Under the pieces are notes generated by a model. The model was not told the origin of the DNA. It saw only the letters and a program-made list of their open reading frames with translations, and did no database searches. 17,392 bases of DNA from CAYLSO01 sp964386525 (GTDB taxonomy: Bacteria > Eisenbacteria > RBG-16-71-46 > DASYSL01): positions 1-17,392 of the forward strand of contig CAYLSO010000068.1 in the NCBI GenBank assembly GCA_964386525.1, given 5' to 3'. The first letter of the stretch is position 1, and every line of letters begins with the position of its first letter. Of this stretch, positions 1-11,791 are shown in pieces. Made by a program: the position numbers and the translations under genes.

Positions 1-173
1 GCCGAGGGCGACGCGTCCGCGCTGCTCGCGGCGGCGGGCGGAGCGGGCGGCGGCGGGCTGCTCGCCAACCCGCACAGCGAGATCGCGCGGCTGATCACGG
101 CCGCGCTGCCCGTGCCGCTGCTCGGGGACGCGGCGGAAACCAAGGGCCCGTCCTCCGAGCCAGGAGGTGCCCG

Positions 174-177
<4 letters not shown>
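1..177 (+). CDS. 3' end of an unidentified protein (C-terminal 58 residues)
   Basis: An open frame runs in from the left edge and stops at TGA 175-177. Its codons have the GC-rich third positions typical of the neighbours, and frame 2 is closed by a stop within the first 100 bases, so this frame is probably the coding one. The visible tail has an Ala/Gly-rich stretch (about residues 7-20), then a plausible helix containing NPHSEIARLI, then a Pro/Ser/Gly-rich end. I do not recognise the family. Genes often found upstream of purF include purL and cvpA, but nothing in these residues identifies either. The stop overlaps the purF GTG start by four bases (GTGA), so the two are probably co-transcribed and translationally coupled. 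Confidence 0.65.
162..169 (+). promoter_or_regulatory. Strong Shine-Dalgarno for purF
   Basis: AGGAGGTG lies 4 bases before GTG 174 and matches the anti-Shine-Dalgarno end of 16S rRNA almost perfectly. It supports the GTG start at 174, which places the nucleophile Cys at residue 9, as expected for PurF with a short propeptide. Confidence 0.75.
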
Positions 178-1604
<1,427 letters not shown>

Positions 1605-1605
1605 C

Positions 1606-1628
1606 CGGGCGCCGGCGCGCGGCGCCCG
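1606..1628 (+). other. GC-rich hairpin in the purF-lysS gap
   Basis: An 8-bp perfect inverted repeat (CGGGCGCC at 1606-1613, GGCGCCCG at 1621-1628) with a 7-base loop begins two bases after the purF stop. No T-run follows, so it is not a classical Rho-independent terminator. It could slow or attenuate transcription, protect an RNA end, or be chance in very GC-rich DNA. The rest of this 50-base gap holds only the lysS Shine-Dalgarno (GGGAG, 1646-1650). Confidence 0.4.
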
Positions 1629-1654
1629 CACCGGTCGGCGGAATCGGGAGCCCG

Positions 1655-3187
1655 ATGAGCGAACTTCGCCGGCAGTACCTGGCCAAGCTGCAAGAGCTGA
1701 GGGCGCGGGGGGTGGAGCCGTACCCGTACTCGTACCGAGTCACCGCCCGCGCCGCCGACGTGCTCGCCCTGGGCGACCGCGTCACCGCCGAGGAGGGGGA
1801 GGAGGTGGCGGTGGCGGGCCGTCTGGTCGCCAAGCGGCCGCACGGCAAGGCGGGCTTCGGCCACCTGCTCGACGGCACCGGACGCCTGCAGTTCTACGCC
1901 CGCCAGGACGTCCTCGGAGAGGCGGGTTACGCGCTCTACGGCGACCTCGCGGTGGGCGACTGGGTGGGCGCACGCGGCCGCGTCTTCCGCACGCGCACCG
2001 GGGAGATCACGCTCAAGGCGCACGCCCTGGAGCTGCTGGCCAAGGCCCTGCGCCCGATGCCGGATTCCTGGCACGGACTGCGCGACGTCGAGACCCGCTA
2101 CCGCCAGCGCTACGCCGACCTGTTCATGAACCCCGAGGTGCGCGAGGTCTTCGCGCGGCGCCGGCGCGCCGTGGGCGTCATCCGCGCCTTCCTCGACGGG
2201 CGCGGCTACCTCGAGGTCGAGACCCCGGTCCTGCAGCCGATCTACGGCGGGGCCTTCGCGCGCCCCTTCCTCACCCACCACCACGCGCTCGGCGTCGACC
2301 TCTACCTGCGCATCTCGAACGAGCTCTACCTGAAGCGCCTGCTGGTGGGCGGCTTCGAGCGGGTCTACGAGTTCTCGCGCAACTTCCGCAACGAGGGGCT
2401 GGACCGCTCGCACAACCCCGAGTTCACCCTGCTCGAGCTCTACGAGGCGTACGCCGACTATCACGACATGATGCGGCTGACCGAGGAGATGGTGGGGCGG
2501 GTGGCCGAGGCGGTGTGCGGCTCGCCGCGCGTCGGCTACCAGGGTCAGGAGCTCGATTTCACGCCGCCCTGGCCGCGCGTCTCGATGCTCGAAGCGGTCC
2601 GCGACAAGGTGGGCGAGGACGTCTCCGACCTCGATCCGGCGCGCCTGGCGCGGCTGTGCGCGCGCTTCGCGGCCGAGCCGCGGCCGGGCGGCGGCGCCGG
2701 GGCGGCCCTCGACGCCCTCTTCACGGCGCTCGTCCAGCCCGAGCTCGTGCAGCCGACCTTCGTCATCGACCACCCGCGCGAGATCTCGCCCTTGGCCAAG
2801 GTGAAGCGGGGTGACGAGCGGGTGGTGGAGCGCTTCGAGCCGTTCGCGGCGGGCATGGAGATCGGCAACGCCTTCTCGGAGCAGAACGATCCCATCGCCC
2901 AGGAGCAGGCCTTCCTCGACCAGATGGCGGCCCGCGAGCGCGGCGACCTCGAGGCCCAGGTCCTCGACCGCGACTTCCTGCGCGCCCTCGAGTACGGCAT
3001 GCCGCCCACCGGTGGCCTGGGGATCGGCTTCGACCGGCTGATCATGCTGCTCACCGACAGCCGTTCCATCCGCGACGTGATCCTGTTCCCGCAGCTGCGC
3101 CCCGAGGAGGGCCGCGAGAGCGGGGACGGGGCGCCCGACGAGCCGCCCGAAGAGCCGCCCGGGGAGCCGCCCGCGGGCCGCCCGTGA
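1655..3187 (+). CDS. lysS: Lysine--tRNA ligase, class II
   Basis: Charges tRNA-Lys with lysine in the cytoplasm. The product is 510 residues. ATG 1655 is preceded by GGGAG at 1646-1650 and starts the usual short N-terminal helix; the same frame is open further upstream, but that part overlaps purF and is not LysRS-like. An OB-fold anticodon-binding domain occupies roughly residues 45-135 (VAVAGRLVAKR, GHLLDGTGRLQFY). The class II catalytic core follows: RYRQRYADLF, motif 1 (GYLEVETPVLQP), motif 2 (FERVYEFSRNFRNEG), the lysine-binding PEFTLLELYEAYADY, then MEIGNAFSEQNDP and motif 3 (GLGIGFDRLIMLLTDS). The normal family end (DVILFPQLRP) is followed by an extra tail of about 25 residues, rich in Glu, Pro and Gly, with a triple EPPx repeat. 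The stop overlaps the next start by four bases (GTGA). Confidence 0.96.
   Translation: MSELRRQYLAKLQELRARGVEPYPYSYRVTARAADVLALGDRVTAEEGEEVAVAGRLVAKRPHGKAGFGHLLDGTGRLQFYARQDVLGEAGYALYGDLAVGDWVGARGRVFRTRTGEITLKAHALELLAKALRPMPDSWHGLRDVETRYRQRYADLFMNPEVREVFARRRRAVGVIRAFLDGRGYLEVETPVLQPIYGGAFARPFLTHHHALGVDLYLRISNELYLKRLLVGGFERVYEFSRNFRNEGLDRSHNPEFTLLELYEAYADYHDMMRLTEEMVGRVAEAVCGSPRVGYQGQELDFTPPWPRVSMLEAVRDKVGEDVSDLDPARLARLCARFAAEPRPGGGAGAALDALFTALVQPELVQPTFVIDHPREISPLAKVKRGDERVVERFEPFAAGMEIGNAFSEQNDPIAQEQAFLDQMAARERGDLEAQVLDRDFLRALEYGMPPTGGLGIGFDRLIMLLTDSRSIRDVILFPQLRPEEGRESGDGAPDEPPEEPPGEPPAGRP
3140..3175 (+). repeat. Three tandem 12-bp repeats encoding EPPx in the LysRS tail
   Basis: Three consecutive in-frame copies of GAGCCGCCC plus a variable codon encode EPPE-EPPG-EPPA, LysRS residues 496-507. 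A fourth, degenerate unit (GACGAGCCG) precedes them. The unit length is a multiple of three, so copy-number change by slippage would keep the frame and only lengthen or shorten the tail. The repeat ends nine bases before the GTG start of the following lolC/E gene. Confidence 0.85.
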
Positions 3188-4410
3188 ACGTCTCCCTGTT
3201 CATCGCGACGCGCTACCTGCGCACCCGGCGGCCGACCGCCTTCATCGCCATCCTGACGACCATCTCGGTGATCGGAGTCACCGTCGGGGTGGCCGCGCTG
3301 ATCGCCGTGCTGGCGGTGATGAACGGTTTCGAGGGCGAGATTCGCACGCGCATCGCCGGCACCAACGCCCATGTGCTGCTGCTCTCCTTCGACGACACGG
3401 GGATCGCCGACAGCGCCCGGGCGCTGGCCACGGTGCGCGGGGCGCCGGACGTGGTGGGGGCGGCGCCGTTCATCTACCGCAAGGCGCTCGCCACGCACGA
3501 GAACCTGGCCGAGGGGCTGGTGGTCAAGGGCGTGGACCTGGCGGCCGAGCGCCAGGTGACGACCGTGGCCTCCCACATCCAGCCGCCGCTGGCCGCTCTG
3601 CCCGAGACGACCGGCAGCGGCCTGCCGGGCATCGTACTGGGCAACGAGCTGGCGGCTCGGCTGCGCGCCGGCATCGGCGACCGCGTCGTACTCGCCAGCT
3701 TCCACGGGGGGGTGCAGTCGGCGCTCGGCCTGGTGCCGAAGCTCGCCCCCTTCGAGGTGGTGGGTCTGTTCCGCTCCGGCCTCTACGAGTACGACGCCAA
3801 CCTGGCGTACATCAGCCTGCGAGCCGCCGGCGACCTGTTCGGGACGGGCGGGGCGATCACCGGCATAGAGGTGCGCGTCGCCGACATGTTCCGGGCCCCG
3901 GAGCAGGGGCGCGCGCTGTTGCGGCGGCTGGGCGGCTTCCCGTACCGGGTCACCGACTGGATCGAGATGAACCAGAATCTGTTCGCCTTCATGAAGGTCG
4001 AGAAGGCGGTGATGGCGCTCATCCTGGGGCTCATCGTGCTGGTGGCGGCCCTCAACATCGTCAGCACCCTGTTGATGGTCGTGCTCGTGAAGCGGCGCGA
4101 CATCGGCTCGCTCATGGCGCAGGGCGCCTCGCCCGCCGACATCCGGCGCGTCTTCCTCTTCGAGGGCCTGCTCATCGGCGCGGTGGGCACCGTCCTGGGC
4201 ACGGGCCTCGGCCTGGTGCTCTGCCGCGCTCTGGCGGGTTTCCGGATCCCGGCCGACGTTTATTTCCTGTCGCACCTGCCGGTGCAGCTCGACGGCCTCG
4301 ATGTCGCCCTCGTGGCGGTCGCTTCCCTCGCCCTCTGCGCGCTGGCCGCCCTCTATCCCGCCTCGTACGCGGCGCGCATCCCGCCCGCCGAGGCGGTCCG
4401 GGAGGTGTAG
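3184..4410 (+). CDS. lolC: Lipoprotein-releasing ABC transporter permease, LolC/LolE family
   Basis: Inner-membrane permease of the Lol system, which extracts outer-membrane lipoproteins from the inner membrane and passes them to LolA. The 408 residues have the family layout: a short cytoplasmic N-terminus (LFIATRYLRTRRP), membrane helix 1 at about residues 20-46, a large periplasmic domain (about 50-270), then three helices near 275-300, 322-346 and 371-394. The coupling region between helices 2 and 3 (KRRDIGSLMAQGASPADIRRVF) and the PPAEAVREV end are characteristic. LolC and LolE cannot be told apart from this sequence; with one permease visible it may work as a homodimer. GTG 3184 sits inside the lysS stop without a clear Shine-Dalgarno, but the N-terminus aligns with the family. 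lolD begins at the base after the stop. Confidence 0.92.
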   Translation: MNVSLFIATRYLRTRRPTAFIAILTTISVIGVTVGVAALIAVLAVMNGFEGEIRTRIAGTNAHVLLLSFDDTGIADSARALATVRGAPDVVGAAPFIYRKALATHENLAEGLVVKGVDLAAERQVTTVASHIQPPLAALPETTGSGLPGIVLGNELAARLRAGIGDRVVLASFHGGVQSALGLVPKLAPFEVVGLFRSGLYEYDANLAYISLRAAGDLFGTGGAITGIEVRVADMFRAPEQGRALLRRLGGFPYRVTDWIEMNQNLFAFMKVEKAVMALILGLIVLVAALNIVSTLLMVVLVKRRDIGSLMAQGASPADIRRVFLFEGLLIGAVGTVLGTGLGLVLCRALAGFRIPADVYFLSHLPVQLDGLDVALVAVASLALCALAALYPASYAARIPPAEAVREV

Positions 4411-5205
4411 ATGGACGGCGCACCGCGGCCCGCGTCCGGCGCATCCCAGGGGGCAAGCAATCCGGCCGGCGCCGAGGAGAGGTTGGCCGGGGCGGGGACC
4501 GCTGGCCAGCCGGCGCTCCGGATGGCCGGGATCGCCAAGTCCTATTCCATGGGGGGCAAACAATTAGAGGTCCTCACCGGAGTGGATTTGGAGGTGGGCC
4601 GCGGCACGCTTCTGGCTATCCTGGGGGCCTCCGGCTCCGGCAAGAGCACGCTGCTGCACATCGCGGGGGGGCTCGACCGGCCGGACGCCGGCCGCGTCTG
4701 GGTCGGCGGGCAGGAGCTGACAGCGCTGGGGGCGGAGGCGATGGCGCGTTTCCGGGCGGCGCGCCTCGGGTTCGTCTTCCAGTTCCACCACCTGCTGCCG
4801 GAGTTCACGGCCCTCGAGAACGTGATGATGCCGGGGCGGCTGGCGCGCCAAGGCGAAGCCCGGGTGCGTGAGCGGGCCGCCGAGGTGCTGTGGCTGGTCG
4901 GCCTCGGAGAGCGGCTCGAGCATCGCCCCTCGCAGCTCTCGGGAGGCGAGCAGCAGCGGGTGGCGGTGGCCCGGGCGATCGTGAACCACCCGGAACTGCT
5001 CCTGGCGGACGAGCCGTCCGGCAACCTGGATCGGGATAACGCCGCGCGGCTGCACGAGTTGCTCGTGAGGCTGGCGGCCGAGCAGGGACAGACCGTGGTG
5101 GTCGCCACGCACAACGACCGCCTGGCGAGTCTGGCATCCGGCGTGCTAGTTTTGGACGGAGGGAAAGTCCGCCCCGCGGTCACGGAGGAGATGGAAAACC
5201 GGTGA
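4411..5205 (+). CDS. lolD: Lipoprotein-releasing system ATP-binding protein LolD
   Basis: ATPase subunit of the Lol exporter, expected to partner the upstream permease. All ABC motifs are visible: Walker A GASGSGKST (residues 72-80), Q-loop FQFHHLLPEFTALENVMMP, signature LSGGEQQRVAVARA (from residue 176), Walker B LLLADEPSGNLD (D200, E201) and the switch histidine in ATHN (H234). ATG 4411 directly follows the permease stop and has GGGAGGTG upstream, so it is the chosen start. It adds a low-complexity Ala/Gly N-terminal extension of about 37 residues that typical LolD lacks. A second in-frame ATG at 4522 would give a normal-length LolD but has no clear Shine-Dalgarno. Codon use is looser than in the neighbours, including a TTA leucine codon at 4564-4566 and CTA GTT TTG near 5148. 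FtsE- or MacB-type ATPases are close relatives, but the permease neighbour favours LolD. Confidence 0.92.
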   Translation: MDGAPRPASGASQGASNPAGAEERLAGAGTAGQPALRMAGIAKSYSMGGKQLEVLTGVDLEVGRGTLLAILGASGSGKSTLLHIAGGLDRPDAGRVWVGGQELTALGAEAMARFRAARLGFVFQFHHLLPEFTALENVMMPGRLARQGEARVRERAAEVLWLVGLGERLEHRPSQLSGGEQQRVAVARAIVNHPELLLADEPSGNLDRDNAARLHELLVRLAAEQGQTVVVATHNDRLASLASGVLVLDGGKVRPAVTEEMENR

Positions 5206-5738
5206 TGCTCTGCCAGATCTGCAACAAGAGCCCGGCCACGATGCACTTCACGGAGATCCAGGAGAACCGGAGCTCCGAGCTGCACGTCTGCCAGGCCTGT
5301 GCCCAGGAGAAGGGGCTCACCCCGCAGGTGAACCCCAAGAACTTCTCCGTCTCCGAGCTGGTGGCCAAGATGTTCGACGACATGGCCACCGGCGAGGAGG
5401 AGAAGATCGGGCCGGTGCAGTGCCCGAGCTGCGGCATGCAGTACACTGCCTTCAAGGACACCGGGCGGCTCGGCTGCGCCGAGTGCTACGCGACCTTCCA
5501 GGCCAAGCTCCGCCCGCTGCTGCGCCGCATCCACGGCAGCACGCGGCACACCGGCAAGCACCCGTCGGCCGACGGCGAGGCGGTGGCCCGCACGCGGCAG
5601 ATGCAGCGCCTGCAGGACGAGCTGCAGCGCGCGATCGATCGCGAGGACTTCGAGCGCGCCGCCGAGCTGCGCGACCAGATCCGCGTGCTCGAGGCGGCCG
5701 CGCCGCACCCGGGGAACCCTTCCTCCCCTAGGGGGTAA
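5205..5738 (+). CDS. mcsA: Protein-arginine kinase activator McsA (zinc-binding, UVR domain)
   Basis: In Firmicutes McsA activates the arginine kinase McsB and helps deliver substrates to ClpC. The layout matches: four CxxC pairs (CQIC at the N-terminus, then CQAC, CPSC and CAEC) that should bind two zinc ions. These are followed by the conserved stretch YATFQAKLRPLLRRIHG and HTGKHPS, then a C-terminal UVR helix-hairpin (REDFERAAELRDQIRVLE). ATG 5205 gives the family-like start MLCQIC and overlaps the lolD stop by one base; GTG 5202 is an alternative adding one Met, with a shorter distance to GGAGGAG at 5184-5190. mcsB follows after eight bases. The genomic order mcsA-mcsB-clpC is the Firmicutes order, but the repressor gene ctsR that usually leads it is absent; lolD takes its place. 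Confidence 0.93.
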   Translation: MLCQICNKSPATMHFTEIQENRSSELHVCQACAQEKGLTPQVNPKNFSVSELVAKMFDDMATGEEEKIGPVQCPSCGMQYTAFKDTGRLGCAECYATFQAKLRPLLRRIHGSTRHTGKHPSADGEAVARTRQMQRLQDELQRAIDREDFERAAELRDQIRVLEAAAPHPGNPSSPRG

Positions 5739-5746
5739 ACGGCAGC

Positions 5747-6889
5747 ATGGAAGCCCGCTTCGACCAGGGACAGGGCGACGAAGGCGCCGCCCGTACGGAT
5801 CCGCCGACGCTCGCGAGCCTGCTGGCGCAGCCCAGCCCGTGGCTGGACGGCAGCGGTTCGAAGAGCGAGATCGTGCTCTCGACGCGCGTGCGCCTGGCGC
5901 GCAACCTGCGCCACGAGCCCTTCACCCATCGCGCGCGCGAGGATCAGTTGCGCGGCGTGCTGCAGCGCATCGAGCGGGCCGCGGCGCGCTGCACCTCCCT
6001 GACCGGCGGCGCCTTCCTGCCCATGCACGAGCTCGGCCCCCTGGAGCGCCGTTTCCTGGTGGAGCGCCACCTGGTGAGCCACGAGTTGTCGGACGTGGCG
6101 CGGCCGCGCGGCCTGTTCGTGGCGCCGGGCGAGCGGCTCTCCATCATGATCAACGAGGAGGACCACCTGCGCCTGCAGAGCCTGGTGTCCGGGCTCATGC
6201 TCGGCGACGCGTGGAGCCTGGCCGACCAGGCCGACGACGACCTCGACGGCGCCCTCGAGTACGCCTACCACGAGGAGTGGGGCTACCTGACGGCGTGCCC
6301 GACCAACGCCGGCACCGGGATGCGCGCCTCGGCGCTCATCCATCTGCCGGCCCTGGTGCTCACCAAGCAGATCGAGAAGGTCCTGAAGGGCATCATGCAG
6401 ATGGGCCTGGCGGTGCGCGGGCTCTACGGCGAGGGCAGCGAGGTGGTGGGCAACCTCTTCCAGATCTCCAACCAGACGACGCTCGGCCTGTCGGAGAAGG
6501 AGACGCTGGAGAGCCTCGAGCGCGTCACCCGCCAGATCCTGACGGCCGAGGAGCGGGCCCGCGAGACGCTGCTGCGCGACGCCCGCATCCAGATCGAGGA
6601 CAAGGTCTACCGCGCCTTCGGCAGCCTGCGCTACGGCCGCACCATGGCGAGCGCCGAGGTCGTCAACCTGTGCTCCGCGGTGCGCCTCGGCGTGGCCATC
6701 GCGCTGCCCGAGCTGCCGCCGCTCAGAGCGCTCAACGAGCTCCTGGTCCTGACCCAGCCGGCGCACCTGCAGCGCCGCCTCGGCAAGGCGCTGGAGCAAC
6801 CCGAGCGCAACGTGCACCGCGCCGATTTCGTGCGCGACTATCTGGCGCGCGCCATGGCCGCGCCGCGCGCCACCGGGGGCGAGTCCTAG
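5747..6889 (+). CDS. mcsB: Protein-arginine kinase McsB
   Basis: Phosphorylates arginine side chains of client proteins, marking them for ClpCP in Firmicutes. At 380 residues it is slightly longer than the B. subtilis protein, mostly through an N-terminal extension. Phosphagen-kinase-like motifs are present: SEIVLSTRVRLARNLR, NEEDHLRLQ (N136-Q144, with E137/E138 in the position of the catalytic carboxylates), ACPTNAGTGMRAS (C184) and GEGSEVVGNLFQISNQTT (E229, E232). The C-terminal McsB-specific region is recognisable (TMASAEVVNLCSAVRLG, LTQPAHLQ). The allosteric phosphoarginine-binding motif RDxxRA reads RNVHRA here (residues 354-359), with Asn for Asp. GGGGG at 5731-5735 is the likely Shine-Dalgarno. 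The stop codon lies inside the clpC Shine-Dalgarno. The motifs in the kinase domain look intact, so I expect an active kinase. Confidence 0.95.
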   Translation: MEARFDQGQGDEGAARTDPPTLASLLAQPSPWLDGSGSKSEIVLSTRVRLARNLRHEPFTHRAREDQLRGVLQRIERAAARCTSLTGGAFLPMHELGPLERRFLVERHLVSHELSDVARPRGLFVAPGERLSIMINEEDHLRLQSLVSGLMLGDAWSLADQADDDLDGALEYAYHEEWGYLTACPTNAGTGMRASALIHLPALVLTKQIEKVLKGIMQMGLAVRGLYGEGSEVVGNLFQISNQTTLGLSEKETLESLERVTRQILTAEERARETLLRDARIQIEDKVYRAFGSLRYGRTMASAEVVNLCSAVRLGVAIALPELPPLRALNELLVLTQPAHLQRRLGKALEQPERNVHRADFVRDYLARAMAAPRATGGES

Positions 6890-6897
6890 GAGGGCAG

Positions 6898-9356
<2,459 letters not shown>

Positions 9357-9360
<4 letters not shown>

Positions 9361-11780
9361 CGGGGAGCGCCCGCGCGCTGGTTCTCCTCGTGGCGGCCCT
9401 CGGCGCCCTCGGCGCCGGCGGCGACGCTCTGGCGCAGGCGGGCCCTGTTCCCGCCGACCGCGCCGCGGCGGCCGGCGCGGCCAGCATCCCGGTGGCCGCC
9501 GTGCGCCTCGACGGCGTGGCCGGCCCCGACAGCGCCCGCACCCTCTCCGGCCTGGGCATCCGGCCCGGCGAGGCGGTCACCGCCGCGCGGCTGCGCGAGG
9601 CGCTGCGCGCCGTCTGGGCGCTCGGCATGTACGACGACTTCTGGGTCGGCCTGCGCCAGGAGGAGGGGGGCACGGCGCTGACCCTGCACGTCGCGCCGCG
9701 CCCGCGGCTGGCGCGCGTCGAGCTGACCGGCAACCACAAGCTGGACTCCGACAAGCTGCTCGAGCACACCGGCCTGGTGGTGGGGGGCCGCCTGTCCAAC
9801 GATCAGGTGCTGGCGGCGGTGGACTCGGTGCGCCGCATCTACCGCGAGAAGGGCTACGTGCGCGCCCAGGTGACGGCCACGACGCAATCGGCCGGGCCCG
9901 GCCAGGCGGTGGTCGCCTTCCGCGTGGTGGAAGGCAGCGCGGCACGCCTGGCCGGGGTGGCCTTCCCGGGGGCCGTCAGCTTCCCGCCCGACCTGCTGCG
10001 CAAGCAGCTGGAGAGCAAGTTCAAGGGTTTCCTGCGCGGCGGCAAGCTCGATCCCGACAAGGTCGGCAAGGATGTCGAGCAGCTCACCGCCTTCTACCGC
10101 GACCGGGGCTTCCGCGAGGTCGAGGTGGCGCGCGACTCGCTCCGCTTCTCCCCCGACGGCCAGCGCATGACCCTGGTCTACAACGTCCAGGAGGGTCCGC
10201 GCGCCTGGCTGGGCGAGGTGCAGTGGGCCGGGAACCGGGCGCTCGGCGACGCCCAGGTGCGCGCCCTCACGCAGATCTACGCCGGGCAGATGTACAACGC
10301 CTCGGCCATCCGCAAGACGGTCGAGGAGGCCTACTCGCAGTACGCGGAGCTGGGCTTCCTCTACGTCTCGGTGGACCCGGTCGAGCAGGTCAACGATTCC
10401 GGACGGGTGGAGCTCACCTTCCAGGTCCAGGAGGGCGCGCCCTCGCACCTGCGGCGCATCAACATCTCGGGCAACACGCGCACCAAGGAAAAGGTGGTGC
10501 GCCGCGAGCTGATGATCCACGAGGGCGACCTGTTCCGCCGCTCCGCCCTCATCCGCACGCAGCAGGACGTCTTTCGCCTCGGCTACTTCCAGGACGTGCA
10601 GGTGGACTTCAAGCCCGCCGACAGCACCGACGTGGACCTGTCGCTCAAGGTCGTCGAGAAGGAGACCGGCACCGCCTCGGCCGGCGCCGGCTACTCGTCC
10701 GACGGCGGCCTCACCGGCTTCGTGACGCTCGGCCACAACAATCTCTTCGGCAACGGCCAGGCGGCGACCATTCAGCTGGAGCGCGGAGCGCGGCGCAGCA
10801 ACATCGACGTGTCCTTCACCGATCCCTACTTTCGCGACACCCGCACGACGCTGGGAGTCTCGGTCTTCAGCCGCGACCGCGAGACCCAGATCGTCGGCAC
10901 CGGCACCTCGCGGCTCGACTACCGCGAGGTGCGCCGCGGCGGCTCGGTCCGCCTCGGGCGCCCGCTGGTCTTCGTCGACCGCTACACGCGCGGCTTCGTG
11001 ACCTACCGGCTCGAGGGCGTGGACCTCAAGCTGCCCGGGGGCGTCGCCTCGTACGACTCGGCGCAGATCGCGCTGGCCAACTACGTGTCGGGGGGCGCCC
11101 AGACCACCTCGCTGGTCGAGCTGGCGCTGCGGCGCGACAACACCATCAATCCCTTCTACCCGACGGGCGGCTCGCGTCTGAACGCCGCCTCCGAGTTCGC
11201 CGGCGGCCCCCTGGGCGGGCAGGTCACCTACAACAAGAGCGAGTACGACGCGCGCTGGTACCGGCCGGTCAACCGCCGCCTCACCGCCATGCTGCGCTGG
11301 CGCGGCGGCTTCCTCAGCGGCTACGGCAAGACGCCGCCGCCTTACGAGACCTTCCGCCTGGGCGGCACCACCTACTACGGGGTGCGGGGTTACGAGGACT
11401 ACGCCATCGTCCCCGACGAGAACATCCGCACCATCTACACGACGATCGTGGTCAACGACAGCCTCGGCATGCCCATCGACAGCGTGCGCACCTCCAGCCG
11501 GGTGGCGTATCCTGGGGGGCGCTGGATGCAGATGCTGACGCTCGAGGGCCAGTTCCCCATCGTCCACCCGGTGCACGGCGTCGTCTTCTTCGACGCCGGC
11601 GCGACCTGGAACGAGTGGCGCGACATCCAGCTGCTCGGCGACCTGTACCGTGGCGTCGGCGCCGGGGTGCGCGTCGAGGTGCCGCTGCTCGGCAACCTCG
11701 GGCTGGACATGGGCTACGGATTCGACCGGCTGCGGCCGGGCTGGCGCACCCACTTCCTGCTCGGCAACATGTTCTTCTAG
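9357..11780 (+). CDS. bamA: Outer membrane protein assembly factor BamA (Omp85 family)
   Basis: Central, barrel-forming subunit of the BAM complex that folds beta-barrel proteins into the outer membrane. The 807-residue product starts at GTG 9357 within the clpC stop, preceded by a GGGGAGG Shine-Dalgarno. A signal peptide is visible (hydrophobic 7-20, likely cleavage after ALA at residue 26). Five POTRA domains can be placed at about 44-115, 116-192, 196-280, 281-362 and 363-436; typical starts are LARVELTGNHKL and LRRINISGNTRTKE. The C-terminal barrel (437-807) holds the conserved loop-6 motif VRGY at residues 676-679, FFDAGATW, and a terminal Phe as required for barrel recognition. The following ompH gene begins 11 bases downstream, the usual bamA-skp pairing. 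TamA is an alternative Omp85 member, but five POTRAs and the skp-lpxD context support BamA. Confidence 0.95.
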
Positions 11781-11791
11781 GGGAGCCCGAC

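Noticed and set aside
2545..4563. Long minus-strand open frame of about 670 codons
   Set aside because: It lies opposite lysS and lolC, whose protein motifs are unambiguous. Its product is a His/Arg/Gly/Asp-rich low-complexity string typical of antisense frames in DNA with saturated GC at third positions.
5725..5734. Palindrome CCCCTAGGGG overlapping the mcsB Shine-Dalgarno
   Set aside because: Too short to fold into a stable hairpin (three pairs around a four-base loop) and easily expected by chance in this composition; not called as a regulatory site.
5839..6897. Upstream extension of the clpC frame through mcsB
   Set aside because: Motif-free Arg/Pro-rich shadow of mcsB. ClpC similarity and a good Shine-Dalgarno place the start at 6898.
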